NCBI RefSeq assembly: GCF_014323405.1
Contig: NZ_JACRWE010000001.1
Location: forward strand, 558,001 to 622,000
DNA length: 64,000 bases
Direction of reading: 5' to 3'
Origin: Romboutsia faecis
Lineage (GTDB): Bacteria > Bacillota > Clostridia > Peptostreptococcales > Peptostreptococcaceae
A model generated the notes under the pieces. The model was given only the letters and a program-made list of their open reading frames with translations, had not been told where the DNA came from and did not search any database. The position numbers and the translations under genes are program-made. Positions 62,025-64,000 of this stretch are shown piece after piece. How positions within the stretch are numbered: position 1 is the stretch's first letter; each line of letters begins with the position of its first letter.

Positions 62025-62092
62025 TGGTTTATAATGGTAATAAAATATAATAATATTCACTTTTTACTTTTTTAATTTGGAGGAGATTGTTT

Positions 62093-62947
62093 ATGAAATT
62101 TTTCGAATACAAAGAAGATAAACAACATGGTACTTTTGATTTTCCTATAGAATTCTATCACGTTACACCAGAACATCCCCGATATAATATGCCATATCAC
62201 TGGCATACTGAATACGAAATAGTACGAATTTTAGAAGGTGAATTTTCATTAATAATAGATGATAAAAAAATCTTAGCTCATAAAGGAGATATTATCTTCA
62301 TACAAGATGGCTTTTTTCATGGCGGTGTACCTAATAACTGCATATATGAATGTATTGTATTTGATATGAAGCTATTACTTAAAGAAAATCATATTTGTAC
62401 AAAACAAATTCAAGACATTATCAATCAAAAAAAGGTAATTAAACATAAACTTCCTAATAATATTAATGATCTTAAAATTTGTTGTAATCATTTATTTGAG
62501 TCTATGAAATCTAAAAATATTGGACATGAATTTGTAACTCAAGGTTCTCTATATCATTTACTAGGGATTATATTATCAAATGAATTATATGAAAATAGAA
62601 AAAGGATTACTAAAAAGAGCCAAGAAAGACTTTTGCAATTTAAAAATGTTATTTCATTAATCGAAAGTGAGTATTCTAACACTCTTTCTCTCGATGATTT
62701 AGCAAAAGCTTGTTGCATGACGCCAAAATACTTTTGCCGTTTTTTCTTTGAGATGACTAATAAAACACCCATTGAATACCTAAATTATTATAGAATAGAA
62801 AGCGCATGTGAACAGCTTTTGACTACCGACTCTCCTATAACTGAAATAGCTTTAAATTGTGGATTTAATGATGTAAGTTATTTTATCAAAACCTTTAAAA
62901 AACATAAAGGAATTACTCCTAAGCAATATTTAAAAGCTTCACTATAA
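62093..62947 (+). CDS. AraC-family transcriptional regulator of the fuc genes
   Basis: A 284-residue regulator. The N-terminal cupin domain (YHWHTEYEIVRILEGEFSLII and HKGDIIFIQDGFFHGG) should bind the sugar or phosphosugar inducer. The C-terminal AraC double helix-turn-helix has LSLDDLAKACCMTPKYFCRFF and the PITEIALNCGFNDVSYFIKTFKKHKGITPKQY signature. It is transcribed away from fucI and probably activates it. The start is the ATG after TTGGAGGAG; an in-frame TTG two codons earlier has no room for a ribosome site. Confidence 0.93.
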   Translation: MKFFEYKEDKQHGTFDFPIEFYHVTPEHPRYNMPYHWHTEYEIVRILEGEFSLIIDDKKILAHKGDIIFIQDGFFHGGVPNNCIYECIVFDMKLLLKENHICTKQIQDIINQKKVIKHKLPNNINDLKICCNHLFESMKSKNIGHEFVTQGSLYHLLGIILSNELYENRKRITKKSQERLLQFKNVISLIESEYSNTLSLDDLAKACCMTPKYFCRFFFEMTNKTPIEYLNYYRIESACEQLLTTDSPITEIALNCGFNDVSYFIKTFKKHKGITPKQYLKASL

Positions 62948-62961
62948 AATTTATCATAAAA

Positions 62962-63006
62962 AAAGAAAGCGTAATTCAAATAAATATATTTGAACTACGC
63001 TTTTGT
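62962..63006. terminator. Bidirectional terminator between the regulator and fucO
   Basis: Arms AAAGCGTAATTCAAATA and ATTTGAACTACGCTTT, one mismatch, between convergent genes, with T-rich flanks. Confidence 0.88.
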
Positions 63007-63007
63007 T

Positions 63008-64000
63008 TTATCCATTAACAGATATATTTTTTACCAATACTAAAGACTTATATAATTCTACTATGTCTTCTACTGATGTTTCTTTTGGATTACCTGGTCT
63101 ACATGCATCTGCATATGCAGATTCTGCTAAAAATTGAATATCTTCAACTTTAACTATTTCGCTTAAATCTGATGGTATACCTACATCACTAGAAAGCTTC
63201 TTCACTGCATCAACTGCAGCTTTTCTATATTCTTCAACACTCATATTTTCTACACCTTCAACCCCCATAGCCGCTGCTATATGCTTGTATTTATCACCCG
63301 TAGCTTCTGCATTGTATTCCATAACAGTTGGAAGTATTATTGCATTTGCTACACCATGAGGAGTATCATATAATGCACCTAAAGGATGAGCCATAGAATG
63401 AACAATACCAAGACCTACATTAGAGAATCCCATTCCAGCAATGTATTGACCTAAAGCCATTCCTTCTCTACCTTCTTTAGTGTTCTCAACAGCTCCTCTT
63501 AAACTTTTAGAAATTAATTCAATAGCTTTTATGTGGAACATATCTGTCATTTCCCAAGCTGCTCCTGTTATAAAACCTTCTATTGCATGAGTTAAAGCAT
63601 CCATACCTGTTGCCGCAGTAAGCCCTTTTGGCATACTTGACATCATATCTGGATCTACTATTGATACAACTGGTATATCATGTGTATCTACACATACAAA
63701 CTTTCTATTCTTTTCAACATCCGTTATAACATAATTTATAGTTACTTCTGCTGCAGTACCTGCAGTTGTTGGTACAGCTATTATTGGTACACATTTATTT
63801 TTAGTAGGAGCTACCCCCTCTAAACTTCTAACATCTTCGAACTCTGGATTGTTTATTATTATTCCAACTGCTTTTGCTGTATCCATAGAAGAACCGCCAC
63901 CAATTGCAATTATATAATCCGCACCAGAAGCTTTATATGCTGATACCCCTGATTGAACATTTTCAATTGTTGGGTTTGGTTTTATATTAGAATAAACTTC
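63008..64000 (-). CDS. fucO: Lactaldehyde reductase / iron-containing alcohol dehydrogenase (partial)
   Basis: The last 331 residues of a group III alcohol dehydrogenase; the start lies beyond the right edge. NAD-binding GGGSSMDTAKA is near the beginning of the part seen, and the iron ligands are in GLTAATGMDALTHAIEGFITGAAWEMTD, FSNVGLGIVHSMAHPLGAL and DTPHGVANAIILP (Asp and three His). Next to fucose genes the likely role is reduction of L-lactaldehyde to 1,2-propanediol. It is convergent with the regulator gene, so it belongs to a different transcript from fucIK-U-A-P. Confidence 0.9.
   Translation of the reverse strand, partial: EVYSNIKPNPTIENVQSGVSAYKASGADYIIAIGGGSSMDTAKAVGIIINNPEFEDVRSLEGVAPTKNKCVPIIAVPTTAGTAAEVTINYVITDVEKNRKFVCVDTHDIPVVSIVDPDMMSSMPKGLTAATGMDALTHAIEGFITGAAWEMTDMFHIKAIELISKSLRGAVENTKEGREGMALGQYIAGMGFSNVGLGIVHSMAHPLGALYDTPHGVANAIILPTVMEYNAEATGDKYKHIAAAMGVEGVENMSVEEYRKAAVDAVKKLSSDVGIPSDLSEIVKVEDIQFLAESAYADACRPGNPKETSVEDIVELYKSLVLVKNISVNG

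Overview
The window looks like a chromosomal segment of a low-GC, anaerobic Gram-positive bacterium of the Clostridia, most likely in the Peptostreptococcaceae (Clostridioides/Romboutsia-like). The grounds are the strongly AT-rich sequence, the clostridial order rnfCDGEAB, the blocks obgE-yhbY, nadD-yqeK-rsfS-leuS (with a T-box) and rplU-prp-rpmA, an N-terminally extended L27 with its processing protease, MinCDE beside MreBCD, and an A-type flavodiiron protein. The family is inferred from gene content; no 16S or database comparison was possible. No phage, insertion sequence, CRISPR array or rRNA was seen. Most genes lie on the minus strand.

Layout. 1-3 kb: serine dehydratase (sdaAB and the start of sdaAA), ridA and threonine deaminase. 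3-8 kb: leuS with its T-box, rsfS, yqeK, nadD. 8-14 kb: a mixed insert of recX, a 25-residue membrane peptide, an orphan ECF S-component beside a class V aminotransferase, a DUF5658 membrane protein preceded by four 19-bp repeats, RNase Z and a CoA-disulfide-reductase-like enzyme. 14-21 kb: yhbY, obgE, rpmA, prp, rplU with the L21 leader, RNase G and two radical-SAM-linked genes. 21-23 kb: flavodiiron protein. 23-33 kb: cell-shape and division cluster (mgsA, rodA, minEDC, PBP2, mreDCB, radC, maf). 33-39 kb: the six-gene Rnf complex. 39-43 kb: SPOR protein, glyoxalase, endonuclease/phosphatase, three unknown small proteins and a strong candidate small RNA. 43-48 kb: a two-component system followed by an ABC-2 exporter. 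48-55 kb: copZ with a CsoR-like operator, an orphan peptide-binding lipoprotein, lytic transglycosylase, coaE, polA, tRNA-Leu, CarD-like regulator and a cyclophilin lipoprotein. 56-64 kb: L-fucose utilisation (fucP, fucA, fucU, kinase, fucI, a divergent AraC regulator and the partial fucO).

How it fits together. Fucose is imported, isomerised, phosphorylated and split to DHAP and lactaldehyde; the lactaldehyde would be reduced to 1,2-propanediol by FucO. Serine and threonine dehydratases with RidA indicate amino-acid fermentation. The Rnf complex would turn reduced ferredoxin into NADH and an ion gradient. The Min, Mre, RodA and PBP2 genes form one morphogenesis block.

The least expected signal is at about 42.14-42.21 kb on the plus strand: a short intergenic transcript candidate ending in a perfect 11-bp terminator hairpin whose loop carries five C's, with a second C-rich motif just upstream. 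Both are complementary to the G-rich ribosome binding sites used widely here, including those of the rnf genes and fucI, in the manner of the RsaE/RoxS class of regulators. A second useful pattern is that several genes appear to start at TTG placed a few bases after a GGTGAT-type ribosome binding site, so automatic start calls at the GTG inside that site would be too long.
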